In this document: positions 1 to 10,130 of the stretch, piece after piece
How positions within the stretch are numbered: the first letter of the stretch is position 1
Layout: every line of letters begins with the position of its first letter
NCBI GenBank assembly: GCA_963575745.1
Contig: CAUYUJ010019340.1
Location: 81,647 to 145,646, forward strand
Direction of reading: 5' to 3'
DNA length: 64,000 nt
DNA from: Prorocentrum cordatum
Taxonomy: Eukaryota; Sar; Dinophyceae; Prorocentrales; Prorocentraceae
The notes under the pieces: model-generated
The model's database searches: none
What the model saw: the letters and a program-made list of their open reading frames with translations, nothing else
Told to the model about the DNA's origin: nothing
Translations under genes and position numbers: made by a program

Positions 1-594
1 GCACCAGCACCCGCTGTTCTCATACAAGAGTTTGTTATATCATCCAGGATGTTTTGCGCAGCTTCAACCGTATTGTTATATATAGTCCATGTTGGTACAC
101 CTGCAGAGCCCTCTACTCTGTTGAACAACAGACAAGCGATCACCCAGTGCTGCAAACGGAATCTTATCTGGCTCGTAGTCAAAGACAGCTGCTTTTTCGA
201 AGGTATGGGCAAGACGACGGGAAATCTTACCATCATTGAGCCTTGTCTCCTTCTGCTCCTCCGAACGGACAACAGTCGCCTTGGGTTTGGCCAGGTAGTC
301 CAAGATGGCAGGTAGATTCAAACGCTCGAGCAGTTTCTCAATGAATGACGACCAGTCTTGTTTGCCGAACTGCACTGTTCCCCACCACTTCGCGTTGCCG
401 CTCTGGTCAGCAATGAAGACATCCTCCCGTTTTCTCCAGCCAGCATAGAGACCCCCATTCCGCCAGCCAAGGAAGGCCGCTCGGGTATCTCTCGAACGCG
501 AGGCGCACGAGCGACGATGGACTGACCAATCACCCGACGCATGAATCATGCCCAGCCGCGCCTGAGAGTAGGCGTTGAGCTTGAAGAAAGACAT
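1..594 (-). pseudogene. LINE ORF2 fragment, connector and start of permuted RNase H, frameshifted
   Basis: The minus-strand frame from 594 reads WWGTVQFGKQDW, then an RRLAHTFEKAAVFDYE stretch and GDRLSVV. These match in order the WWEGF connector, the KRLAIHNM stretch and the GDSLLII RNase H motif of the better copies at 42 and 55 kb. A frameshift near 76-80 is followed by YNNTVEAAQNILDDI in another frame, which aligns with the LYQTRVDNMINTLE helix of the 42 kb copy. The element continues off the left edge, so its later RNase H motifs and 3' end are not visible. Its 5' boundary is near 660, where H-element sequence resumes. It is a 5'-truncated, inactive retrotransposon copy. Confidence 0.7.
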
Positions 595-660
595 TCACGC
601 GTGCGCTAGGGGGTCGTGCACCAGGCTGCTCGTTCACATTATCAAGAGAGGGAGCCCCCA

Positions 661-675
661 GGGACCTCGTAGAGC
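661..675. repeat. Right half of an interrupted H element
   Basis: GGGACCTCGTAGAGC matches the right end of H elements elsewhere, for example 25511-25525. It marks the 5' junction of the LINE fragment to its left. The left half of this H copy would lie outside the window. Confidence 0.6.
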
Positions 676-924
676 CCCCCCCCGCCCCCATCCGACGCCA
701 TTGACGCGGCCGAGCTCAAACTCCAGCTTGTGAGATCATTTTCTTTCAAACTTCAGAATTCCATATTTTGAGTGTCAACATGAAGTCGGCTCCTGGAAGT
801 GAACAGGTAGTAAAAACTACTCCATGAGAGCTGATCTGCTCTCAGAGAGAAGCTTATATGCTGATGTGGGGAATGAGAACCTGAATGCTCGAAAAGACCC
901 GTTGAATATCTTTCAAAATGGAGG
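676..924. repeat. A-type dispersed unit
   Basis: The stretch contains the landmark order seen in other A-type units: GTCAACATGAAGTCGG, CCTGGAAGTGAAC, GAGAGCTGA and GTTGAATATCTTTCAAA. No gene is visible. Confidence 0.6.
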
Positions 925-1359
925 CCGGCGGTGGACCGTCAAACTTGGTTTTTGAGTTTGAGTCAGGGCGCGAACAGCTGTGACAGCTGAGCCCTAAGAC
1001 TCCCAAACGGAGCACAGGGTAGCTAGAGAGGGCATCTCTTATCATCACACTGCCGAGCCACTGAGGCATAGGCATCGGAATAGGATGCAGGAACAAGGAA
1101 AAGGATGCAGCACAACATGTGAAAGTGTAAAGGTGTTGGAGAGCTCCAAGCAAGATGAAATGAGTCAGCTGCTTGGATGAAAGATGCTACCCAAAATGTG
1201 TTCCACGGCCACACAGACCCGTTGTGCTGCAATCACCTCACAAAACATGACAGAAGCAGAGGCATCAAGCGAGAAAGCTTCCTCCGCCACCAACTGCCAC
1301 GTCCCGTGTACACACAAATCTATACACCATCCTGCAACCTCAAACTTGGTTACCGCCGG
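925..1359. repeat. H element split by a LINE-tail insertion
   Basis: The left arm CCGGCGGT starts at 925 and the right arm TACCGCCGG lies at 1350-1358. Between them is a 391-bp insert bounded by the direct repeat TCAAACTTGG (939-948 and 1340-1349). Both repeats carry an A where the H consensus has C (CAACCTTGG), so they were copied from this very target. Confidence 0.75.
949..1339 (-). mobile_element. 5'-truncated LINE 3' end inside the H loop
   Basis: The insert starts TTTTTGAGTTTGAG on the plus strand, the complement of an A-rich 3' tail, and shares its first 65 bp or so with the tiny insertion at 25443-25510 (GAGTCAGGGCGCG, CTGAGCCCTAAGACTCCC). That makes it a retrotransposon 3' region. 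I cannot recognise protein motifs in the rest of it. The 10-bp target duplication is described with the flanking H element. Confidence 0.65.
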
Positions 1360-1378
1360 GGACTCGTAGAGCTTCCTT

Positions 1379-1402
1379 GCAATATAAATATAAATATATA
1401 TA

Positions 1403-1445
<43 letters not shown>

Positions 1446-1463
1446 TGTGCGCGCGCGTGCGTG
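1379..1463. repeat. TA microsatellite running into GC/GT repeat
   Basis: About 60 bp of nearly pure TA dinucleotides is followed by GCGTGTGCGCGCGCGTGCGTG. Confidence 0.95.
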
Positions 1464-1539
1464 AACGGCATGGGGCCGCGGCAATCTCGCATTAAGCGCG
1501 CGAGGGCGCGCGGTTTCATGGAAATGTACTTGACAGCTC

Positions 1540-3990
1540 CTTGGCTCGCCCACAGCTCGAGTTCAGTCGAGACAAACACACGCAAGAAAGTACACGACTT
1601 AAGAAGAACAGACGTTTGAAGAATATATGTGAATCTAAAGAAGCTCTCGTCACGCGTAGAGCATACCAGCTTGGTAGCCGTTTGCCGAGCACGGGAGCAG
1701 ACCGATCTCAGACGTCTCGACACTCCAAACTAGCTCTCGTGATCTCTTCCATTCGACCGGTGTGCTTCCCAGCTCCGTCGCTTGCCTACAGCTCGGATAA
1801 GTACCGCAAAACCAACACCGCCTCTCCGAAATTTGAAGCGTGCAAATAGTTGTTTGGTCGCAGCTCTGGTAGCAGACCGATCCCAAGCGTCTAGATGCTT
1901 GAGACTAGTGCTCCTCAGCATGTCCTGACGATTGGTGTATTCTCAGCTTCGTAGCTAGCCTACATACAGCTTGAATTAAATAGAGATAACAAACATCATC
2001 TCCCACAAAAAAACCAAAGTCCGAAATGACCGGTTGAATATCTTTGAAGCTGAAAACCGGCGGTGAACTGTCAACCTTGGTTACCGCCGGAATCTCGTAG
2101 ATCTTCCTTGCCATATATATACATATGAATGAATCGCATGCGAGCGCAGCAATCTCGCATTCGGCGCGCGCGAAAGAGCGCGGTTTCATAGAAGTGTGCT
2201 GACAGCTCCTAGCTTGTCCACACCTCGAGTTCAGTTGAGACAAACACCCACGCAAGAAAGTACACGACTTAAGCTGAACAGATGCTCCCAGAAAATGTAA
2301 ATCTCAAGAAGCTCTCGTCACGTGTAGAGCATGATTAGTTTGTCGGTTGCCGCTCTGGTAAGAGACCGATCTCAGACGTCTCGATACTGCAGACTAGCGC
2401 TCGTGATCCTTGCCATTCCCAGCTCCGTAGCTTGCCTACTCAAAACTTAAAGAGCGCAACTAGTTTGTTAGTCGCAGCTTTGGTAGCAGACCGACCTCAG
2501 CCGTCTGAATGCTTTAGACTAGCGCTGATGAGTATTTCCTGTCGATTGGTGTATATCTGAGCTCCGTGTCTAACCTACAGCTCGCATTATGTACAGATAA
2601 CAAACATCAGCTGTCACAAAAAAATGCAGAGTGTGAACAGCTTTTCAGATGTAGTTCTGGTAGCAGACCAATCTCAGACGTCTCGAAACTGTAGGCGACT
2701 GTGTATGATGATTCCCTGTTGAACGGTTCCAGCTCCCTAGCTTGCCTACAACTCGAATTTAGTACAGCACGCCAAAACCGTCTCTCATAAAAATGAAGGA
2801 GTCAAATGCGGGCGCCGCAATCTTGCATTCCGCGCGCGCGAGGGTGCGATTTCATGGAGGAGGACTGGAGGAGAAGAAGGAGCAAGGAGAAAGGCAATGA
2901 AGGAGGCTGAGGAAGAGAAAGAGGAGGAGGAGAAGGAGCAGGAGGAGGAGAAGGAGAGGAAGGATCAAGAAAGGCATCGTCATCTCTAAAAAGAATGCAA
3001 ATAGTTTTCTGGTTCCAACCCTGGAAGCGTGACCAGTTCGGGCATCTGGATACTTGAGACTAGCGCGTATGAGGATGTCTTTCCCATTGCTTGCCTAACA
3101 GCTATGCAGCTCATCTGCAGCTCGAGTGATCTCAAGAGAGTTACCATCATCGCTCCAAGAAATTAGCCGAGTACAAAACAACTATGGTAGCATGCCGAGT
3201 TTGGGCGTCTAGATACTTTAGACTAGCGCTTCTGATGATTTCTTTCCGAAGGCGGTCACGAACAGCTCTGTAGCTGATCTCCAGCTCCACTTCAGTCGAG
3301 AAGACCATCAACATCTAAAAAAACGGATTACCATAAGTTATTCGGATCCAGCTCTAGTAGCAGACCGAGTTAAGGCATCTGGATACTGAAGACTAGCGCG
3401 TCTGATGATGATCATCTGCAGCTATGTAGCTCATCTGCAGCTCGAGGTAAGTCAAGAAATTCATCATCAGTTCCAAAACAAAAGAGTACAAATAGTTTTG
3501 CGGGCCCAGTTCTGGTAGCAGACCGAGCTCAGACATCTAGATACTTGAGACGAACGCGCCAGATGGTTCTAGATGCACTAGATGCGCCTGTCAGCTATGT
3601 AGCTCGTCCTTTAGCTCGAGTTCAGCAAGAAAACCATCAGCACCTCTTAAAGAAATGTAATAATACGAAAATAGTTTTTCGGACACCGCTCAGGTAGCAG
3701 GCCGAGTCTAGGCATCTCGATACTTTCGACTAGCGCGCCGGACGATTCTCTCCCGATTGCTGTGCCGAACATCTCTGTACCTCAGCTGCAGCTCGAGCTA
3801 TCTGAAGAAACCCACCATTATCTCCAGGGAAATTAGCAGAGTACGAAAAGTTTTGCGGGCCCACGAGCCTGATGCTTTGAGATGCATTACCTGTGCCAGC
3901 CAGCTTTGCAACTCTTCTAGAGCTCGAGTTAAGTTGAGAAAACCGACAGCACCTGCCAGCATGACACAAAACAGCCGATCCTGCCCAAGT
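1540..3990. repeat. Diverged satellite array (first block)
   Basis: Recurring landmarks are AGTACGAATAG, CCAGCTCTGGTAGCAGACCGA, TCTAGATACTTNAGACTAGCGC, CCGATTGCTGTGCC and TCATCTGCAGCTCGAGTTAAGTC. The spacing of these marks is roughly 165-205 bp. Units differ by many substitutions and small indels, so this is an old array. It is interrupted by an H element at 2057-2090 and by GC- or GA-rich pieces near 2125-2185 and 2810-2960. No coding potential is supported. Confidence 0.75.
2057..2090. repeat. H element hairpin
   Basis: Arms are CCGGCGGTGA (2057-2066) and TTACCGCCGG (2081-2090) with the loop ACTGTCAACCTTGG. The stem pairs with one G.T wobble. Confidence 0.75.
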
Positions 3991-4187
3991 GCTTTTTGGC
4001 AGTAATACTTACCCGATGGAGCCGAGATTGAAATGGCAAGCGGGAATAATATCGAATATCAAGAGAAAAAATAGAGCTCTAACGAATCGTCAAATTGCGA
4101 GAAATCGACTTTAAACCGAAAAATATATCATGCAAAACTTCCGTCGAGATTTTTTGGCCAACTAGCCCCCCAGCGAGTCACTGGGGG
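3991..4187. repeat. Satellite terminal block
   Basis: This module ends many satellite arrays here: CCGATCCTGCCC, TACCCGATNGAGC, ATGGCAAGCGGGAATAA, GATCGAATATC, AGAGCTCTAACGAA, ACTTCCGTCGAGA and GCCAACTAGCCCCCCAGCG. It ends where an H element begins. Confidence 0.65.
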
Positions 4188-4449
4188 CCGGCGGTGAGCC
4201 GTCAACCCTGGTTTTTTTGGGTTTGCGCGGGCTCCAGGGCGCGAAGCCTAGCAGGTCTAAGCGGAGGGCGCGTTTGAGCGCCTCGGCGGCAGCCAGTTCA
4301 CAATCTGTGATCGTGGAGTGCGGTGGTAAAAGAAAGGCACTGGAGGCGATGTCCCTCCAAACGAGGGCATCACGTGGCTCACTCCCTGGGGTCCTCCTGC
4401 GGACTATCTGACGAGAGCCGAATGGAGAAGGAACCCTGGTCACCGCCGG
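4188..4449. repeat. H element split by a short LINE insertion
   Basis: The left arm is CCGGCGGTGA (4188-4197) and the right arm TCACCGCCGG (4440-4449), a perfect 10-bp stem interrupted in its loop. AACCCTGG flanks the insert on both sides (4204-4211 and 4432-4439). It carries an extra C relative to the AACCTGG consensus, which identifies it as a true target duplication. Confidence 0.8.
4212..4431 (-). pseudogene. LINE 3' fragment with the last RNase H motif
   Basis: The 220-bp insert encodes on the minus strand VWRDIASSAFLLPPHSTIT followed by DCELAAAEAL. This aligns with VWRDAAEAAWLLDGATVT and ECELSAAEAL of the 10 kb copy. It therefore covers the final (E48-type) helix of the permuted RNase H plus the 3' UTR. 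The plus-strand left end is a T run (TTTTTTTGGG), as expected for reverse transcription from an A-rich tail. The rest of the element was lost by 5' truncation. Confidence 0.75.
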
Positions 4450-4650
4450 GAACTCGTAGAGCTTCCTCGTGCAATGCGGGCGCGGCAATCTCGCAGTCTG
4501 CGCGCGCAAGCGCGCGGTTTCATGAAGGAGGACTAGAGGAGAAGAAGGAGTAAAGAGAAATGAGATGGAGGAGAATGAGAGAGAGAAGGGGGAGGGGGGA
4601 AAGGAGCAGGAGGAGCAGAAGGACGGGAGGGATCAGAAAAGGGATCGTCA
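4450..4650. repeat. GC-rich H downstream unit with GA-rich tail
   Basis: After the H right end comes CTTCCTCGTGCAATGCGGGC, a GCGCGCGCAAGCGCGCGG palindromic stretch, then GGAGGAGAAGAAGGAG. The same order follows H copies at 7.2, 13.5 and 14.8 kb. Confidence 0.6.
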
Positions 4651-5480
4651 TCTCTGACAAAATAACAGATTACGAATAGTTCTCTGGTTCCAACTCTCAA
4701 AGCTTGACGAGTTCGGGCATCTGGATATTCAGACTAGCGCATCCGATTGCTGCGCCAAACAGCTCTGCAGCGCATCTGCAGCTCGAGCTATCTGAAGAAA
4801 CTTACCATCATTTCTCTAAAAATTTCAAAGAGTACGAATAGTTGTTGGGACCCAGCTCTGGTATCAGGCCGAGTTGGGGCGTCTGGATACTCTAGACTAC
4901 CGCATACTTCCGTTCGACTGCTGTGACAAACAGCTCTGTAGCTCATCTCCAGCTCCAGTTCAGTCAAGAAAACCATCACTATCTCTGAAAAATGCTGCAG
5001 CGAACGAATAGTCTTTCGGACCGTAGCAGGGCGAGTTCAGGCATCTAGATACTTTAGACTCGCGCGCCTGATCATAGATTCTCGATTTCTACGCCTAACA
5101 GCTCTGTAGCTCATCTGCAGCTCGATTTAAGTCTAATCTAGAAACACATGCTCATGAATACGAATAGTTTCGCGAACCTAGCTCGGGTAGCAGACCGAGT
5201 CCAGACATCTCGATGCTTTAGACTAGCGCGCCCGATGATGGTCTCCCAATTGCTGTACCAAACAGCTATGTAGCTCATCTGCAGCTCGAGTTGAGTCAAG
5301 AAACTCATCATCATCTCCAAAAAAACAGAATACGAGTAGATTCGCAGACCCAGCTCTGGTAGCAGACCGATGTCAGACATCTAGATACTTGAGACTAACG
5401 CGCCTGGCGATTCTAGATAGATTAGCTGTGTCTGCCAGCTCTGTACCTCCTACAGCTCGAGTTCAGCACAGAAAACCGAC
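4651..5480. repeat. Satellite array
   Basis: Successive ACGAATAG landmarks near 4832, 4997, 5160 and 5332 give intervals of about 165-176 bp. The same internal landmarks as in the 1.5-4 kb array are present. Confidence 0.75.
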
Positions 5481-5715
5481 ACCACAAGATGGCACTATAC
5501 AGTCGATCCCGCCCACATGCTGTTTCGCATTAAGATGTGGAGACAGCGAGCGGGTAGCACATCGAATATCAGAGCCCTAACGGATCGTTCAATTTCGAGA
5601 AATTCAATTTAAATAAAAAAAGAAAAAAAAACTTCCGTCGAGACTTTTGTAAATTAGCCCCCCAGCGCGCCAGGAATACTCTGTGGCCGCTGCCAACGCT
5701 CTGAGGGCAGCTCTA
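5481..5715. repeat. Satellite terminal block
   Basis: It has the landmarks CCGATCCCGCCC, GCGAGCGGG, ATCGAATATC, CTAACGGATCG, ACTTCCGTCGAGA and AGCCCCCCAGCGCGCC. It is followed by an H element. Confidence 0.6.
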
Positions 5716-5756
5716 CTGGGAGCTGGCTGTAAACCGTCCATCTTGGTTACCGCCGG
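5716..5756. repeat. H element hairpin (degenerate left arm)
   Basis: ACTGGGAGCTGGCTGTAAACC is followed by a right arm TTACCGCCGG at 5747-5756. The left arm carries mutations. Confidence 0.6.
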
Positions 5757-5829
5757 GAACTCGCACAGCTTCCTCGCGCAACGCTGGCGCGGCAATCTCG
5801 CATTGCGCGCGCGAGGGTGCGCTCTCATG

Positions 5830-6605
5830 AGTTCGAGCATCTGGATATTTGAAACTAGCGCGTCTGATAAAATCCCTCGTTTCTGTGGAACAGCTCTGTA
5901 GCTCCTCTGCAGCTCGAGTTACCTGGGGAAAGCTACCATCATCTTTCTGGAATTTAGCCAGGTACGAATAGTTATTAGGACCCAGCTCTGGTAGCAGACC
6001 GATTTCAGGCGTTTAGATATTTGAGACGAGCGTTCCGTATGATGTCCGTTAGACTCATGTGACAAACAGCTATGTAGCTCATCTCCAGCTCGAGTCGAGC
6101 CCAGAAAACCATCACCATCTCTACAAACAAAAAAAGCAGAGTACGAATAGGTTTTCGAGTCCAGCTCTGATATCAGACCGAGTACCAGCGTCTAGATACT
6201 TCAAACTAGCGTTGCTTATGATGTTCTTCTGATTGTTATGCCGAACAGTTCTGGAGCCCGTCTGCAGCTCGATTTCAGTCAAGGAAACCACCACCATCTT
6301 TAGAAAATGAACAGAAAACAAATAGTGTTTCACACAGCTCTCATAGCAGACCAAGTTCAGCGTCTACATACTTCCAACTAGCGCGCCTGATGTTCTTCCC
6401 ATTGTTGTGCCGAACAGTTCTGAAGCGCACCTGCAGCTCGATCCAAGTCAAGAAAACCGTCACCATCTCTACTAAAATAGCAGAATACCCCCCGCTCTGA
6501 TAACAGACCAAGTTCAGGCGTTCAGATACTTTAAAGCTGATGATTTTCTTCCGATTGCTGTGCGGAACAGCTATGTAGATCTGCAGCTCGAATTAAGAGA
6601 AGAAA
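5830..6605. repeat. Satellite array
   Basis: The landmarks GTACGAATAG, AGCAGACCGA, TAGATACTT and CAGCTCGAG recur at about 170-bp spacing. No gene seen. Confidence 0.7.
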
Positions 6606-6900
6606 CTCATAGAAAACCGACAGCAGCTGTCAACATGACACGAAACAGCCGATCCCGCCAACATGCTTCTTGACAGTGGTGGGCACCCGATCGACCTGAG
6701 ATGAAGATGGCGAGCGGGAATATGATCGAATATTGGGGAAAAGACACTAGAGCTCAAACGAATTATTGAATTTCGATGAATTTAATTTAGACCGAGCAAA
6801 ATTATCCAAATCTGATGTCGAGGTTTTTGCCAACTAGCCCCCCGGCGCGCCGGAATTACTCTTCTAGCTTCGCCGCTAACACTCTTAGAGAAGCTCTACG
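6606..6900. repeat. Satellite terminal block and M-like element
   Basis: Shared block: CCGATCCCGCC, GATGGCGAGCGGGAATA, GATCGAATATT, then TAGCCCCCCGGCGCGCCGG, AATTACTCTTCTAGCTTC and GAAGCTCTACGA. Confidence 0.6.
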
Positions 6901-7164
6901 ACTTACGAGTTATATGAGATCAGATGGCTTGAAATGTACGGGTCTCTGATGGATCTTCCTGTTTGGGTTCCTTGAAGCCCTTGGAGCCCCTCTTCGGCTC
7001 TTCTTCGAAGTTTTAGCGCCGTCTCGAGCCTCGGCGCCATGTGAAACTCTTCCGAAGCCATCTGCTTGATCTTGCACCACTGAGAAGCCATCTTGTAGAG
7101 CTCTGAACAGAGCGAACTAGTGCCAACTAACGAACAGAAAGCGGTCTCGAATATTAGTTTCAAA
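6901..7164. other. Segment not matching other repeats here
   Basis: About 260 bp (GATGGCTTGAAATGTACGGG to GAATATTAGTTTC) has no second copy that I recognise in the window. A minus-strand frame is open across it (SELYKMASQWCKIKQMASEE and onward), but it merges into satellite on one side and I do not call it a gene. Confidence 0.35.
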
Positions 7165-7205
7165 ACTGGGAGCCGGCGGTGAACCGTCAACCTTGGCTGC
7201 CGCCA
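7165..7205. repeat. H element hairpin
   Basis: ACTGGGAGCCGGCGGTGAACC is followed by CTTGGCTGCCGCCAGG. The arms are imperfect. A GC-rich and GA-rich unit follows to about 7320. Confidence 0.65.
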
Positions 7206-7319
7206 GGAACTCGTAGAGCTTCCTCGTGCAATGCGGGCGCGGCGATCTCGCATTGCGCGCGCGAGGGCACGGTCATGGAGCAGGACGTGGAGGAGAAGAA
7301 GGAGTGAGAAGAAAGCACA

Positions 7320-8330
7320 TTTGAAAAAATGAATAGAGTACGAATAGTTTTCTGGGTCCACCTCTGGAAGCGCGACGAGTTCGGGCATCTGGATACTTGA
7401 AACTAGCGCGTCTGGTAAATTCCTGGCATTCCGTGCCAAACAGCTCTGTAGCTCCTCTCTAGCTTGAGTCAAGTCAGTTACCATCATCTGTCTAAAATTT
7501 AGCACCGTACGAATAGTTTGTTTGACCCAGCTCTGGTAGGAGACCGAATTCAGGCGTCTAGATACTTTTGACTAGCGTTTCTTTTCATTTCCTTTTGACT
7601 TATGTGACAAACAGCTCTATAGCTCATCTCCAGCCCGAGTTGAGTCAAGACAGCCATAAATATCTTTACAGCATAGAGGAGTACGAATAGGTTTTCGAAC
7701 CCATGATAGCACATCGAGCTCAGGCGTCTAGATACTTTAGACTCGCGCGCCTGCTGATGTTCTTTGAACTTTTGCGCCGAACAGCTCTTCAGCTCGTCTG
7801 CAACTGAAGTTTAGCCGAGAAGACCGTCACCATCTCTTGAAATTAATAGAGTATGAATAGTTTTTCGCACCGAGCTCTTATAGCAGATAGAGGTCAGGCG
7901 TCTAGATACTTGAGACTCGCGCGCCAGATGATTTCCTTCCAATTGCTGTGCCCAACAGCTCTGTAGCTCATCTGCAACTCGAGTTAAATCAAGAGAACCA
8001 TCACTATCTCTAAGAAAATTAGCAGAGTACGGATAGTCTTTCTGACCGTGCTCTGATAGAAGACCGAATTCAGGCGTCTAGACTAGCGCGCCTGATGCTT
8101 TCCTTGTTATTGCTGTGCCAAAGAGCTCCCTAGCTCATCTGCAGCGCGAATTAAATCGGGAAAACCATCACTATCTCGAAAAAAATGGTAGAGTACAAAT
8201 ATCTGCGCGGACCTAGCTCTGGTAGCAAGCCGAGTTCAGACCTCTAGATGCTGGAGACGAACGCGCCTGATGATTCTGGATCGATTAGATGTGCATACCA
8301 GCTCTGTAGCACTCCTACAGCTCGAGTTGA
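7320..8330. repeat. Satellite array
   Basis: It holds about six units with the landmarks GTACGAATAG, AGACCGA, TAGATACTT and CATCTGCAGCTCGAG. Confidence 0.7.
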
Positions 8331-8640
8331 GTGCAGAAAACCGACAGCACCTGTAAGACGACCCGAACAGCCGATCCCGCCCACATGCTTTTTGACAGTA
8401 ATAGGTACCCGATCGAGCTGAGATGAAGATGGCGAGCGGGAATAAGATCGAAGATGGGTGGAAAAATACTAGAGCTCAAACGAATGTTCAAATTTCGAGA
8501 AGTCGAATTTAAACCGAGCAAAATTAAAATAAAATTCCGTCGACATTTTTTTGCCAACTAGCCCCCCAGCGCGCCGGAATTACTCTTCTAGCTTCACCGC
8601 TAACGCTATGAGGGAAGCTCTACGAGTCACGAACAAAATC
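8331..8640. repeat. Satellite terminal block with M-like element
   Basis: CCGATCCCGCCCACATGC, GATGGCGAGCGGGAATA, AGAGCTCAAACGAAT, CAACTAGCCCCCCAGCG and GGGAAGCTCTACGAGT occur in the usual order. Confidence 0.65.
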
Positions 8641-9590
8641 TATGTTGTAGATTTCATAGACCGACGGTTCCCCAAAATGCTTTGATCGAAATACTCCCTA
8701 TACTGAGAACTGCACCATCGAACGCGCCATGGTCGACTGCAGGTAACGGAATCTGGATTCTCAAAACGAACTTTCCAATATTTAACAATCTTCGAGACAG
8801 GAAAATAGAGACTAGCGCGTCTGATAAATTCCTTCCGATTCTGTGCCAAACATCTCTGTAGCTCCTATGCAGCTCGAGTTCAAAGTTACCATCCTCTGTC
8901 TGAAATTTAGCAGGATACGAACAGGGCAAGAAAGGTTTTCCGAACCCAGCTCTGATAGCAGATCGAGTTCAGGCGTCTAGATACTTAGACTAGCGCGCCT
9001 CATGATTTCCTTCTGATTGCTGTGCCGGACAATTCTCTAGCTCATCTGCAGCTCCAGTTTAGACCAGAAAAAACCATGACCATCTCTAAACAAATTGCAG
9101 AGCACGAACAGTTGTTCAGACCCAGCTCTGATAGCAGACCGAGTTCAGGCGTCCAGATACTTTAAGCTAGCCCGAGTGATGATTTCCTTCCGATTGCTGT
9201 GCCAAACAGCTCTGTAGCTCATCTGCAGCTCGAGTTAAGTCAATGAAACTATCATCATCTCTAAAAAATAACAGAGTACGAATAGTTTCGCGGACCCAGC
9301 CAAGGTAGCAGACCGAGCTCAGGCGTCTAGATGCTAAACTAGCGCAGCTGATGATTTACTTCCGATTGCTGTGCCGAACAGCTCTGTAGCTCGTCTGTAG
9401 CTCGAGCTAAGTCAAGAGAAACCCATTATCATCTCCGAAAAAATAATAGAGTACGCATAGTTTGGCGCACCTAAGTAGCAGACCGAGTTCAGGAAGTCTA
9501 GATGTTTTAGACTTACGCGCCTGACGATTCTAGATCGATTAGGTGTGCGCACCAGCTCCGTAGCGCTCCTACAGCTCGAGTTGAATGCAG
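8641..9590. repeat. A-type remnant then satellite array
   Basis: 8641-8800 resembles the distal part of an A-type unit (CTGCAGGTAACGG, TCTCAAAACGAA). From about 8800 satellite units resume, with ACGAATAG-like landmarks about 165-190 bp apart. Confidence 0.6.
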
Positions 9591-10107
9591 ATAACCGAAA
9601 GCATCTCTCAAGATGACCACCCGAACAGCCGATGCCGCCAACATGCTTTTTGGCAATAATAGGTACCCGATCGAGCTGAGATTCCCGGAGGGCTCTCTGA
9701 GAGCTATAAAGTTTTAGATTAGAAGCCGGACGGTGGTGGCACCTGCCAGCAGCCCATCTTCGCCGGTCCAGAAGAGGTCGCAGCGTGTCCAGGCGCGCTT
9801 CCGGCACGCGTCCACGCGCGCCTGCACGCGCGCAGGCACGCGTGGAAGCGTGCCTGGCAGCGCATCAGAAGCGCTTCAGGAGAGCTTCCCAGAGCGCTTC
9901 AGTTCATCAGACAAGCTTTCCGGTGGGAGTGCCTCTTTGCTCTCCGGGTTTCGGACGCTACCGATTGGAATGGCGAGCGGGAATCAGATCGAAGATGGGG
10001 GGTAAAATACTAGAGCTCTAACGAATGCTCAAATGTCGAGAAATCAAATTTAATCTATGTTTGTATATATATATAAATAAAGGCTATATTTGTTTTGCCA
10101 ACTGGCG
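9591..10107. repeat. Satellite terminal block split by a 287-bp GC-rich insert
   Basis: The block runs ...CGATCGAGCTGAGAT at 9682 and resumes with ATGGCGAGCGGGAATCAG at 9970. In intact copies these two pieces are separated by only a few bases. The intervening 287 bp is therefore an insertion. Confidence 0.7.
9683..9969. mobile_element. GC-rich dispersed element containing a 14-bp hairpin
   Basis: It is inserted in a satellite terminal block and shares its right half, in inverted orientation, with 31262-31395 (CTCTCCGGGTTT, GGACGCTACC, GCAGGCACGCGTGGAAGCG). Positions 9812-9825 and 9832-9845 form an inverted repeat with one mismatch around ACGCGC. It encodes nothing recognisable. Confidence 0.5.
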
Positions 10108-10130
10108 CCGGCGGTAGACCGTCAACCTGG
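10108..10130. repeat. Left half of H element, LINE insertion site
   Basis: CCGGCGGTAGA, then CCGTCAACCTGG (10119-10130). The last 12 bases reappear with one mismatch (CCGCCAACCTGG) at 12974-12985, beyond the LINE. Confidence 0.75.

Noticed and set aside
6903-7505. 200-codon minus-strand open frame
   Set aside because: It runs through an H element, a GC-rich unit and satellite DNA, so it is a chance frame.
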